Positions 6,876-12,977 of a stretch of DNA of 12,977 nucleotides are shown here, piece by piece. The stretch lies in the NCBI GenBank assembly GCA_964468655.1, contig CAYXUG010000056.1:1-12977 (forward strand), read 5' to 3'. Under the pieces are notes generated by a model. That model was not told where the DNA came from. It made no database searches and worked only from the letters and a program-made list of their open reading frames with translations. Position 1 is the stretch's first letter. Each line of letters begins with the position of its first letter. Source of the stretch: CAYXUG01 sp964468655. GTDB lineage: Bacteria; Fidelibacterota; Marinisomatia; Marinisomatales; CAYXUG01. The translations under genes were made by a program, and so were the position numbers.

Positions 6876-7038
6876 CCTCTCCATTGATGCCTGCCTGTCG
6901 TAACGTCAGTGTAGACAGGGGAGAAGGCAGGATGAAGGTGAATGGTTTCGGATCCACCCCCTCTTTCATTTTCTCCCCCATCGAGGGGGAGAAGAGATTA
7001 TTCCATGAAATTAATTGAATGAGTCCAAGTTGTAATTT
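6876..7038. repeat. Two-hairpin repeat unit, left copy A1 (with nested insertion)
   Basis: The unit starts with CCTCTCC (6876-6882) and a matching GGGGAGA, whose loop is expanded by about 29 bases (about 6889-6917) carrying another palindrome (CCTGTC 6894-6899, GACAGG 6914-6919). Hairpin 2 follows: TTCTCCCCC (6971-6979), loop ATCGA, GGGGGAGAA (6985-6993), a perfect 9-bp stem. The unit ends TTGTAATTT at 7038. Its 6954-6996 core matches 7574-7616 at 39 of 43 positions, in direct orientation. Open frames through it give low-complexity HPHLNPL-type peptides and are not genes. Confidence 0.85.
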
Positions 7039-7075
7039 CCTCTCCCTTGATGTGAGAGGATTTAGGTGAGGGTGT
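7039..7075. repeat. Partial repeat unit A2 abutting the DUF559 gene
   Basis: CCTCTCCCTTGATGTGAGAGG (7039-7059), followed by a TAGGTGAGGGTGT tail, repeats the first hairpin and tail of the unit. It directly follows unit A1 and stops 12 bases before the DUF559 stop codon. The second hairpin is absent, so the copy is truncated at the gene. Confidence 0.75.
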
Positions 7076-7087
7076 ATTACAAAAGAT

Positions 7088-7435
7088 TTAATCACAATCT
7101 TTACATACTTTCCAAATGAGGTTCAGGACACCATCAATATCATTCATGACATCTATATTCCAAAATCTTAAAATTGTAAATCCTTGATTTTCAAGCCATC
7201 TCTCTCTTTTTTTGTCATCATCCTGTTTTAGTGAGTGACTTTCTCCATCAAGTTCAACAACCACTTTTTTGGAAAAACAGACAAAATCTACAATATAATT
7301 TCCAATAGGTGCTTGCCGCCTGAATTTGAACCCTCCTAATTGATTAGCACGAAGGTAACCCCAGAGTTTATATTCTGTTTCTGTCGGCTTTTTTCTAAAA
7401 CTCTTTGCTAAACCGGTTTTTTTCAATTTTTGCAT
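7088..7435 (-). CDS. DUF559 family endonuclease-like protein
   Basis: From Met at 7435 the protein has 115 residues, the family's usual size. Numbering from the upstream in-frame ATG at 7456, it shows the DUF559 pattern: TETEYKLWGYLR (25-36), KFRRQAPIGNYIVDF (44-58), VVVELDGESH (65-74) and ILRFWN (95-100). D57, E68 and D70 fit a PD-(D/E)XK or Vsr-like nuclease core, so nicking or cleavage of DNA is inferred; the family has no settled function. I prefer 7435 because GGTGAG lies just upstream and family members start near here, whereas the 7456 ATG is preceded by GAGG with no spacing. It sits between direct copies of a two-hairpin repeat inside the glc operon and looks like cargo of, or the agent for, that island. 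Confidence 0.85.
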   Translation of the reverse strand: MQKLKKTGLAKSFRKKPTETEYKLWGYLRANQLGGFKFRRQAPIGNYIVDFVCFSKKVVVELDGESHSLKQDDDKKRERWLENQGFTILRFWNIDVMNDIDGVLNLIWKVCKDCD

Positions 7436-7523
7436 AAACTCACCATTCACGACCATCCTCAGCTATTAAATTGGAAAAAGTTTTGTTGTTCAGAGTTAAT
7501 TTCACTGGTGCAAATCTTAAACT

Positions 7524-7657
7524 CCTCTCCCTTAACGGGAGAGGGTAGGGTGAGGGTGTGAATGGTAGTTTACCCACCCCCTCTTTTATTTTCTCCCCCG
7601 TCAAGAGGGAGAAGAGCCTATACCAAAAGGCCAATTGAATTAGATTAATTGTAATTT
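7524..7657. repeat. Two-hairpin repeat unit, right copy B
   Basis: Hairpin 1 is CCTCTCCC (7524-7531), loop, GGGAGAGG (7537-7544), followed by TAGGGTGAGGGTGTGAATGG. Hairpin 2 is TTCTCCC (7591-7597) with GGGAGAA (7607-7613). It ends TGTAATTT at 7657. This is the uninterrupted form of unit A1, in the same orientation about 620 bases away, so the DUF559 gene is flanked by direct repeats. On the minus strand it translates as the SPYPLPL-type peptide seen as a spurious ORF in many genomes. Confidence 0.85.
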
Positions 7658-7717
7658 TCACGTCACCAATCAAGGAGGAGAAATGTGCGTACCATTGATT
7701 ATTTTCCTTTTTCAAAG

Positions 7718-8962
7718 TTATAAATTCCCCACAAACGTGCCGGGTGCGAAAATACGATGAGGATCCAATGCAGTTTTAATTTTGTGCATCCACTCAATAG
7801 TTGATGGAAGTATGGGCCAGCGGTCAAGTTTACTCCCCTCAGGAAGTTGAAGAAATTCCATATTCCCTTTCAGCTTTTTAACCGTTTCCACCAGTGTTCT
7901 CACAACGAGTTCTGATTTATCCTCCTCATAAGGAATTGTTAGAAATATCAGTCCCTCGGTTGGCAGGATTTTATATTCAGTTTTAATGTTTATATTTTTC
8001 ATCTTATCATTAAAGTGTTTGTTTAAATAACTTCTCCTAAGATAAATATTAATAGTATAAACATTTTTTATTTGTGCTGTGTCATTTTGAGGTATTGCAT
8101 ACGATGATATTTTATGATTTGATGAAATGATTTCAGAATTCTTCTCAATTTGTTTCAGTGCTAATTCACCTTGCTGCTGCAGACTTTTCTGCTCATCCGC
8201 GATAGTTAGAGTCAGTGTCCACTGATCACCATTTGTATTAGAGAGTATTAAAGTTTCCAGATTCAGTGGAAGTTTTTTTAGTTGATTTGAAAATTCTAAA
8301 GCAGAATCAAAATTTTCAAAATTACAAAATAAAGAAAATCTTTTCTCCGGAACGGGGAAGAGTTTAAACGAAATTTTTGTCAGGATTCCCAGTGAGCCAC
8401 GGGAGCCGATGTAGAGTTTATGCATATCATATCCGCTCACGTTCTTCACAACATTTCCCCCCGATTTCACCTGTATGCCTTCGCCATTGATTAAACCGGT
8501 TCCTATTACCCAGTCGCGGGCGGTGCCGTATCGAACTCGGCTGTTCCCACTACCATTGGCGCTGATGATACCTCCGATTGTAGATGAGTCTGTTGCATCA
8601 GGATGTATCGGGATCATTTGACGTTGTTTGAATAACAATTCCTGGACTTCATAATAGGACTTTCCTGCCGGAACCGTGGCAGTCAGATCATTAGGTGAAT
8701 GGATGATTGAAGAATCTATTCGTGAGAGTGACACTGCAATATCCAGTTTCCTGCCATTCAGATACAGGTGACTTCCACTCCCCATGGGAAGTAACGTGAT
8801 TTTGTCTTTGATAGCAAGTTTTACCAATTCCTCCATTTGCTGAAGTGAAGAGGGATAGACTGTCAATTTAGCGGGGAGGGAGGTGACAGAGGATTCAATT
8901 TCGTTTTTGGTGAAAATGGAAAGTAGAACTGATTCAAGTTCAGATGGTGATCTCAGAGCCAT
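7718..8962 (-). CDS. glcE: Glycolate dehydrogenase, FAD-binding subunit GlcE
   Basis: This 414-residue protein is a FAD_binding_4 (PCMH-type) flavoprotein, shorter than GlcD as is usual for GlcE. The FAD-binding features are LLPMGSGSHL (57-66), the TIGGIISANGSGNSRVRYG segment (128-146) and SGYDMHKLYIGSRGSLGIL (176-194). The C-terminal end PHRIFAPGTFVG resembles the tail of glycolate oxidase subunits. It works with GlcD and GlcF in oxidation of glycolate to glyoxylate. Its ATG lies inside the end of glcD, with a 10-base overlap, so translation is likely coupled. The stop codon is followed by the repeat/DUF559 island instead of glcF. The central region (about 205-330) is lysine- and asparagine-rich and weakly conserved, as expected for the variable part. 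Confidence 0.88.
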   Translation of the reverse strand: MALRSPSELESVLLSIFTKNEIESSVTSLPAKLTVYPSSLQQMEELVKLAIKDKITLLPMGSGSHLYLNGRKLDIAVSLSRIDSSIIHSPNDLTATVPAGKSYYEVQELLFKQRQMIPIHPDATDSSTIGGIISANGSGNSRVRYGTARDWVIGTGLINGEGIQVKSGGNVVKNVSGYDMHKLYIGSRGSLGILTKISFKLFPVPEKRFSLFCNFENFDSALEFSNQLKKLPLNLETLILSNTNGDQWTLTLTIADEQKSLQQQGELALKQIEKNSEIISSNHKISSYAIPQNDTAQIKNVYTINIYLRRSYLNKHFNDKMKNINIKTEYKILPTEGLIFLTIPYEEDKSELVVRTLVETVKKLKGNMEFLQLPEGSKLDRWPILPSTIEWMHKIKTALDPHRIFAPGTFVGNL

Positions 8963-10416
8963 CCGCCGCTATCCAGTGTTTTCTTTATTTTTGTTTCACC
9001 GCACTTACTGCCCGAGGGGAAAATCTTTTTCGGGTTCAATAAACTATCCGGGTTGAATATAGAATGGACACACTTCATTTGGACCTCATCATCCTCATTA
9101 AACATGAATTGAAAGCAATTTTGTTTTTCTGTTCCTATACCGTGTTCTCCCGTTAATGCGCCGCCCAGGTCAATACATTTTTCTAAAATCTTTTCAGATA
9201 CTTTCACTGCTTTTTCCGCCTCTTCCGGTAAGTCAGGATTGTAAAGAATCACTGGATGGATGTTACCGTCACCGGCATGGCAGACATGACCAACTTTCAA
9301 CCCATAAGATTCTGCGATTTCAAAATTGGCTTTCATAATTTCCGGAAGTTTTGACCGGGGGACAACACCGTCATTCGTGTAAAAGGCAGGAGTCACTTTT
9401 CCTATTGCACCGATAGCCTCTTTCCGTCCGCGCCAGAGGAGATCCCGTTCCTCATCTGATTCTGCCTGCCGGAAGTTCACAACATTGTTTTTTCCGCAGA
9501 TAGATTCAATTTTTTCTGACTCCGAATTCAGCGATGATTTAATACCGTCAATCTCGATGAGTAAAATGGCCCTCGCATGGGTTGGAAATCCTGCTTTAAT
9601 ATGCAGCTCAACAGCATTTATGACCAGATTGTCAATCAATTCCAGTGCTGCAGGCACAATCCCTGCGTCAATTATATCCGAGACTGCTTGACTGGCATCA
9701 TCCACGGATTCGAAAACAGCCAAAAATGTTTTGACAGATTGAGGATTTCTTGTGAGTTTGACTATTATCTCAGTTACAATTCCCAGCGTACCTTCAGAAC
9801 CCACAAAAAGCCCCGTAAGGTCATAACCGATGGGATATAATGCATGACTGCCGGTCTCTATAATATCACCATTAGGTAGGACAATGGTTAATCCGAGAAC
9901 ATGATTGGTGGTAACGCCGTATTTCAGCGTATGGGGACCTCCGGCATTTTCTGCTACATTTCCGCCGATTGTACATGCTTTCTGACTGGAAGGATCGGGA
10001 GCGAAATGATATCCGTGAGGAAATGTTTGTTCCGATAAATGAGCGTTTATCACTCCCGGCTGGACCACGGCAGTTTCATCTTCATAATGGATGTCCAGAA
10101 TACGGTTCATCTTGGACATTTGAATGATGACACCGCCGCTGGAAGGGACAGCTCCGCCGCTTAGTCCGGTACCGGCTCCTCTTGCGAGATAGGGGATTTT
10201 ATGACTGCTAAAAATTTTTACAATTTGTGCAATTTCTTCGGTAGTTTCCGGATAGACCACCACATCGGGCAGATGCCTGTTGAGGACGAGCCCGTCACAC
10301 TCGTAAACAATGAGTTCGGTGTGATCTGATACAACCCTGCCAACTCCCAGCAGGTTGGTTAAATTAGATAGTAGTTGAATTGGGACGGAAGAAGATATAT
10401 CTGCGTCCCGAGGCAT
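8953..10416 (-). CDS. glcD: Glycolate dehydrogenase, flavoprotein subunit GlcD
   Basis: This 487-residue protein has the typical length and layout of GlcD or D-lactate dehydrogenase-type FAD-linked oxidases. The N-terminal FAD_binding_4 domain carries PYLARGAGTGLSGGAVP (75-91), DPSSQKACTIGGNVAENAGG (141-160) and GLFVGSEGTLGIVTE (202-216). The C-terminal FAD-oxidase domain carries HAGDGNIHP (380-388) and ALTGEHGIG (420-428), the substrate and metal site region. It oxidises a 2-hydroxy acid, most likely glycolate given the adjacent glcE and glcF; D-lactate is the main alternative. It starts 32 bases after the CADD-family stop. There is an in-frame TAA just upstream of the ATG, which limits the start to this codon or later. 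No clear Shine-Dalgarno is present. Confidence 0.93.
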   Translation of the reverse strand: MPRDADISSSVPIQLLSNLTNLLGVGRVVSDHTELIVYECDGLVLNRHLPDVVVYPETTEEIAQIVKIFSSHKIPYLARGAGTGLSGGAVPSSGGVIIQMSKMNRILDIHYEDETAVVQPGVINAHLSEQTFPHGYHFAPDPSSQKACTIGGNVAENAGGPHTLKYGVTTNHVLGLTIVLPNGDIIETGSHALYPIGYDLTGLFVGSEGTLGIVTEIIVKLTRNPQSVKTFLAVFESVDDASQAVSDIIDAGIVPAALELIDNLVINAVELHIKAGFPTHARAILLIEIDGIKSSLNSESEKIESICGKNNVVNFRQAESDEERDLLWRGRKEAIGAIGKVTPAFYTNDGVVPRSKLPEIMKANFEIAESYGLKVGHVCHAGDGNIHPVILYNPDLPEEAEKAVKVSEKILEKCIDLGGALTGEHGIGTEKQNCFQFMFNEDDEVQMKCVHSIFNPDSLLNPKKIFPSGSKCGETKIKKTLDSGGWL

Positions 10417-10448
10417 GAATTATATGAGTTTCGCGCTATGTTGTAAAA

Positions 10449-11111
10449 TTAACAGACTGCGACAGATTCAACGTAATTTTCGTAAATACCATTCAAAAAA
10501 TTCCACAATGCTTTAGCGGCATCACCTGCTGATTGCAGAACTTCCTGCTGTGATTCTTTCGAGGTGCATTGGTTCTTTAAAATATCCTGCTCAACTTGTC
10601 GGTGAATAAGGTCTGCTTTTTCATGGACAGAGAAAAATGAGACAACCCTGTCGTCTTCAATGTTGTAGAATTTTTTTAGACCTTCACGCTTTGTTTTCGA
10701 AACTTCGGGAATCTGGGATTCATAGGCATATAGTGCCGCCAATCCTTTGAGGTAATTTTTATCCTGAGTGAGATTTTTCATGGTTTCTACTGATTCTTCC
10801 GTTTCTTTCAGGAGTTTCTGATTCTTGACTTCATCTCTGTTCAATCCCAATCCGTCAGCGAATCTCAGCCAAAGCTCAGGATGATTGTCATCCCCGTGTT
10901 CTTCTTCAATAAGATTTTCCAGAAGTATCTGCCGACATTCCATATCCTCGCATCTGGCGTGTACTCCGCTTACGTATGTCGGAAATGCTTTCACCTGGGC
11001 ATAGTACTGCTTGGCGTATTCCGTAATGGTTTCCAGTGGAAGTTCTCCTCGGTTCCAAAGCTGGTAAAAGGGGTGATCAAGCATGGAAAATTTCCGTATT
11101 GTTTTTTCCAT
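10449..11111 (-). CDS. CADD-family protein, probable self-sacrificing para-aminobenzoate synthase
   Basis: This 220-residue protein belongs to the TenA/PqqC-like helical superfamily, CADD branch. It aligns to Chlamydia CADD (as I recall it) with a constant offset of 11 residues. Metal ligands E70, H77, E131, H163, D167 and H170 match E81, H88, E142, H174, D178 and H181. The sacrificed Tyr27 and amine-donor Lys152 match Y16 and K141; Y32 and Y130 match Y43 and Y141. It is therefore expected to use a dinuclear metal site and O2 to cut its own Tyr into para-aminobenzoate for folate. It appears to be the first gene of the operon with glcDEF. The ATG at 11111 lacks a Shine-Dalgarno. The frame continues upstream, with family-like FLTE, to an ATG at 11153 with AGGAGG, but a TAG at 11138-11136 interrupts it. 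The start is therefore uncertain. Confidence 0.88.
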   Translation of the reverse strand: MEKTIRKFSMLDHPFYQLWNRGELPLETITEYAKQYYAQVKAFPTYVSGVHARCEDMECRQILLENLIEEEHGDDNHPELWLRFADGLGLNRDEVKNQKLLKETEESVETMKNLTQDKNYLKGLAALYAYESQIPEVSKTKREGLKKFYNIEDDRVVSFFSVHEKADLIHRQVEQDILKNQCTSKESQQEVLQSAGDAAKALWNFLNGIYENYVESVAVC

Positions 11112-11135
11112 TTCTGTCAGAAATTTTTCTTGAGT

Positions 11136-11204
11136 CTAAGGGAGTTTTTGCATTTTTCCTCCTGAACGTAAAGTGTTAAATGAATGAAATTGAAATTGCA
11201 CCAT
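11136..11204 (-). other. In-frame upstream reading frame of the CADD gene ending in TAG
   Basis: On the minus strand an ATG at 11204-11202 (GAGGAG upstream at 11217-11212) and an ATG at 11153-11151 (AGGAGG at 11163-11158, four bases away) are both in the CADD frame and both end at TAG 11138-11136. The shorter product is MQKLP, the longer has 22 residues. After the TAG the frame runs open for eight codons (TQEKFLTE) into the ATG at 11111. This is either a translated leader with reinitiation, or the original CADD start cut off by an amber mutation. Confidence 0.5.
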
Positions 11205-11297
11205 AATTTTGCTCCTCAGAGATTAAAACGATTGCATGAAATAAGGCAATGATTTTATCACCGAAATATGGGAAAGTTTAGGCGCCTCGGTTAATAA

Positions 11298-11325
11298 TTG
11301 CTATGGCGAAATAATAAAACATAAT
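11298..11325 (+). promoter_or_regulatory. Predicted pepA promoter
   Basis: TTGCTA (11298-11303), a 16-bp spacer and CATAAT (11320-11325) resemble a sigma-70 promoter and would give a leader of about 60 bases before pepA. The gap of roughly 190-280 bases between the divergent CADD operon and pepA must hold promoters for both. I see no convincing one for the minus strand. Confidence 0.3.
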
Positions 11326-11391
11326 CGCTGGTATTTAAGTTGATTTATCATAATTTTAGCGCTTGGAATTTTAATTTAATTAGGAGGAATC

Positions 11392-12879
11392 ATGGCACAT
11401 TTGAAAAAAGTCGCAGTTGCTGACAAATCTTGGGATTCAGCAAAAACGGATCTTTTGGCATTAGGGTTATTTGAAGATGGAGAACTTTCATCTTTTCAAC
11501 AGGAAGTGGATGAAAAGTGCGGCGGCATTATCTCAGCCCGCTTAAAGGCGGAAGACTTCACAGGAAAAAGTGGAAACACGTTACTGCTGTATTCTGATGG
11601 ACCGGCAAAAAGAATCCTTTTGACAGGCCTCGGCAAACGAAAAGAATTCACACTCGAAAAACTGAGGCAGGCAGCGGGGACTGCTGTTAAAACGGCTCAA
11701 TCACACAAGTTTGATAAAATAACTTCTGAGGTTCCCGGTGGTGATGCGTTGAATGAATCTTCTATCAAAATTTCTCAGGCATATACCGAAGGACTCATTC
11801 TAGGTTCGTATAAATTTCTGGACTACAAATCAGATGCTGAATATGAAACAGTAATGAAGTCAGTATCATTGGTTCACGGTGCGAATCGGAAAGGGGTTGA
11901 AAAGGGCTGTTTTATTGCTGATTCTGTTTGTTTTGTTAGAGATCTTGAAGCTCACCCCAGTAATGTAACAACTCCCTCGAAGTTGGCGTTAGAAGCACAA
12001 AAAATTGCACGCAAGTATAGGATGAATTGCAATGTATTTGATCGGGAAAAATTCACTGAAATGGGGATGGGTTCATTCGCCTCAGTCGCCAAAGGAACCG
12101 ATGAACCGCCAAAATTCATTTTGATGGAATACAACGGCGGTAAAAAAGGAGATGCCCCCTTCGCATTTGTCGGAAAGGGAATCACCTTTGATACGGGAGG
12201 AATTTCCCTTAAACCACCCAAAGGGATGGATGAAATGAAATTTGACATGTGCGGTGCGGCAGCAGTTCTCGGTATCATGCGTACAGTGGGTGAACTTGGG
12301 CTCAAGAAAAATATTATCGGTGCCATTGCAGCAACGGAAAACATGCCCGGAGGTCATGCCACCAAACCGGGAGATATTGTTAAGGCATATAACGGAAAAA
12401 CAATTGAAATCCTGAACACCGATGCGGAAGGAAGATTGGTTCTGGCTGATGTGCTGGCTTATGTAAGTAAACATCACAGTCCGAAATATATGGTGAATTA
12501 TGCTACTCTAACCGGCGCGGTCATTGTTGCCTTGGGTCATCTGTCCAGCGGTGTTATGGGAACCAATAGAAAACTGATAAATTCATTGGTAGAAGCCGGG
12601 GAGAATACCGGAGAACGGTGCTGGGAACTTCCGCTTTGGGATGACTACTGTGAAGATGTGAAGAGCAAGATTGCCGATGTGAAAAATTTAGGCGCTCCCA
12701 TGCAGGCCGGGACTATTGCCGGCGGTGCATTTCTGAAAGAGTTCGCCGGTGACACACCATGGGCGCATGTTGACATTGCTGGTACTGCCTGGTGGGATAA
12801 GGATCGCCCTTACATACCGCCGGGTCCTTCGGGAGTGGGTGTACGGCTTGGCATTGAACTTTTGAGTTTATTGAGATAA
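11392..12879 (+). CDS. pepA: Leucyl aminopeptidase, M17 family
   Basis: This 495-residue cytosolic metallo-aminopeptidase is full length. The C-terminal catalytic domain carries GKGITFDTGG (261-270) and the M17 signature NTDAEGRLVLAD (342-353). Metal and catalytic residues K262, D267, K274, D285, D344, E346 and R348 line up with E. coli PepA with a constant offset of eight. The N-terminal macrodomain-like half (1-about 170) is less conserved, as is normal. The enzyme removes N-terminal residues, preferably Leu, from peptides using two divalent metals as a hexamer. PepA proteins in some bacteria also bind DNA; nothing here shows that. AGGAGG at 11382-11387 fixes the start. It stands alone, divergent from the CADD-glc operon, with a tRNA 23 bases downstream. 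Confidence 0.96.
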   Translation: MAHLKKVAVADKSWDSAKTDLLALGLFEDGELSSFQQEVDEKCGGIISARLKAEDFTGKSGNTLLLYSDGPAKRILLTGLGKRKEFTLEKLRQAAGTAVKTAQSHKFDKITSEVPGGDALNESSIKISQAYTEGLILGSYKFLDYKSDAEYETVMKSVSLVHGANRKGVEKGCFIADSVCFVRDLEAHPSNVTTPSKLALEAQKIARKYRMNCNVFDREKFTEMGMGSFASVAKGTDEPPKFILMEYNGGKKGDAPFAFVGKGITFDTGGISLKPPKGMDEMKFDMCGAAAVLGIMRTVGELGLKKNIIGAIAATENMPGGHATKPGDIVKAYNGKTIEILNTDAEGRLVLADVLAYVSKHHSPKYMVNYATLTGAVIVALGHLSSGVMGTNRKLINSLVEAGENTGERCWELPLWDDYCEDVKSKIADVKNLGAPMQAGTIAGGAFLKEFAGDTPWAHVDIAGTAWWDKDRPYIPPGPSGVGVRLGIELLSLLR

Positions 12880-12902
12880 GCAGTAATTTTGGTACCCAAT
12901 TT

Positions 12903-12977
12903 GGCGGAGTAGCTCAGTTGGTTAGAGCAGCGGAATCATAATCCGCGTGTCGGGGGTTCAAATCCCTCCTCCGCTAC
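12903..12977 (+). tRNA. tRNA with anticodon CAT, probably elongator Met
   Basis: The cloverleaf is complete. Acceptor 12903-12909 pairs with 12969-12975 (first pair G-U), the D stem is GCTC/GAGC and the anticodon stem is GCGGA/TCCGC. The loop ATCATAA places CAT at 12937-12939, and the T arm reads GGGGG-TTCAAAT-CCCTC. The discriminator A is at 12976, and the window ends at the next C, so whether CCA is encoded cannot be seen. A G1-U72 start is found in elongator tRNA-Met of several phyla. The alternative is tRNA-Ile2, whose CAT anticodon is modified to lysidine. It is not an initiator type, since the GGG/CCC anticodon-stem pairs are absent. Confidence 0.93.

Noticed and set aside
6850..7095. 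Open frame on the minus strand of 81 codons
   Set aside because: It is a translation of repeat units A1 and A2 (HPHLNPL-type peptide) with no start signal; the DNA is repeat sequence.
6876..7657. CRISPR array or IS element in the repeat island
   Set aside because: Repeat copies are few, unequal and not separated by regular spacers; there is no transposase and no Cas protein.
7440..7715. Open frame on the minus strand of 91 codons
   Set aside because: It is a translation of repeat unit B (SPYPLPL-type peptide), a known kind of spurious prediction.
7683..7760. 25-codon plus-strand frame with AGGAGG just upstream
   Set aside because: It runs antisense into the 3' end of glcE, and its product (MCVPLIIFLF...) has no recognisable feature; the AGGAGG is probably chance.
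11952..12477. Two overlapping minus-strand frames inside pepA
   Set aside because: They are antisense to the catalytic core of the aminopeptidase and have no independent support.

Overview
The window looks like chromosomal DNA from a moderately AT-rich, Gram-negative bacterium of the FCB superphylum. Candidatus Marinimicrobia, Ignavibacteriota or a KSB1-type lineage would all fit. The main clue is a pair of large secreted proteins ending in a type IX secretion (T9SS) sorting domain with the YPNPFN motif. Start sites with AGGAGG-type ribosome binding sites and the dense scatter of short palindromic repeats are compatible with this. The placement is an inference from protein style; no rRNA or marker gene here settles it.

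Layout, left to right. (1) 116-496 (+): a small membrane-anchored heavy-metal-associated (HMA) protein with a palindromic, Fur-like site over its predicted promoter, followed by a clear intrinsic terminator (526-555). (2) 577-1116 (+): a predicted promoter, a long structured leader, then a hot-dog acyl-CoA thioesterase. (3) 1198-5264 (-): two tandem paralogous T9SS cargo proteins overlapping by ATGA. They are built from PKD domains, a cadherin-like domain and an unnamed repeat module present in four copies across the pair. (4) 5524-11111 (-): an apparent operon transcribed as CADD-family protein, glcD, glcE, glcF. The glcE-glcF junction is broken by a ~0.9 kb island holding a DUF559 endonuclease-like gene between direct copies of a two-hairpin repeat. 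(5) 11392-12879 (+): leucyl aminopeptidase pepA, divergent from the CADD operon. (6) 12903-12977 (+): a tRNA with anticodon CAT, running to the window end.

How the genes fit together. GlcD, GlcE and GlcF are the three subunits of a glycolate dehydrogenase (flavoprotein, FAD-binding partner, iron-sulfur subunit). The upstream CADD-family protein keeps every residue tied to self-sacrificing para-aminobenzoate synthesis in Chlamydia CADD, suggesting a non-canonical folate precursor route here. Its reading frame extends upstream to an ATG with a near-perfect Shine-Dalgarno, but an amber TAG at codon 6 interrupts that extension.

The points most worth following up are the DUF559/repeat island inside the glc operon, the amber codon in the CADD gene, the repeated module and split PKD domain in the T9SS proteins, and the structured leader before the thioesterase.
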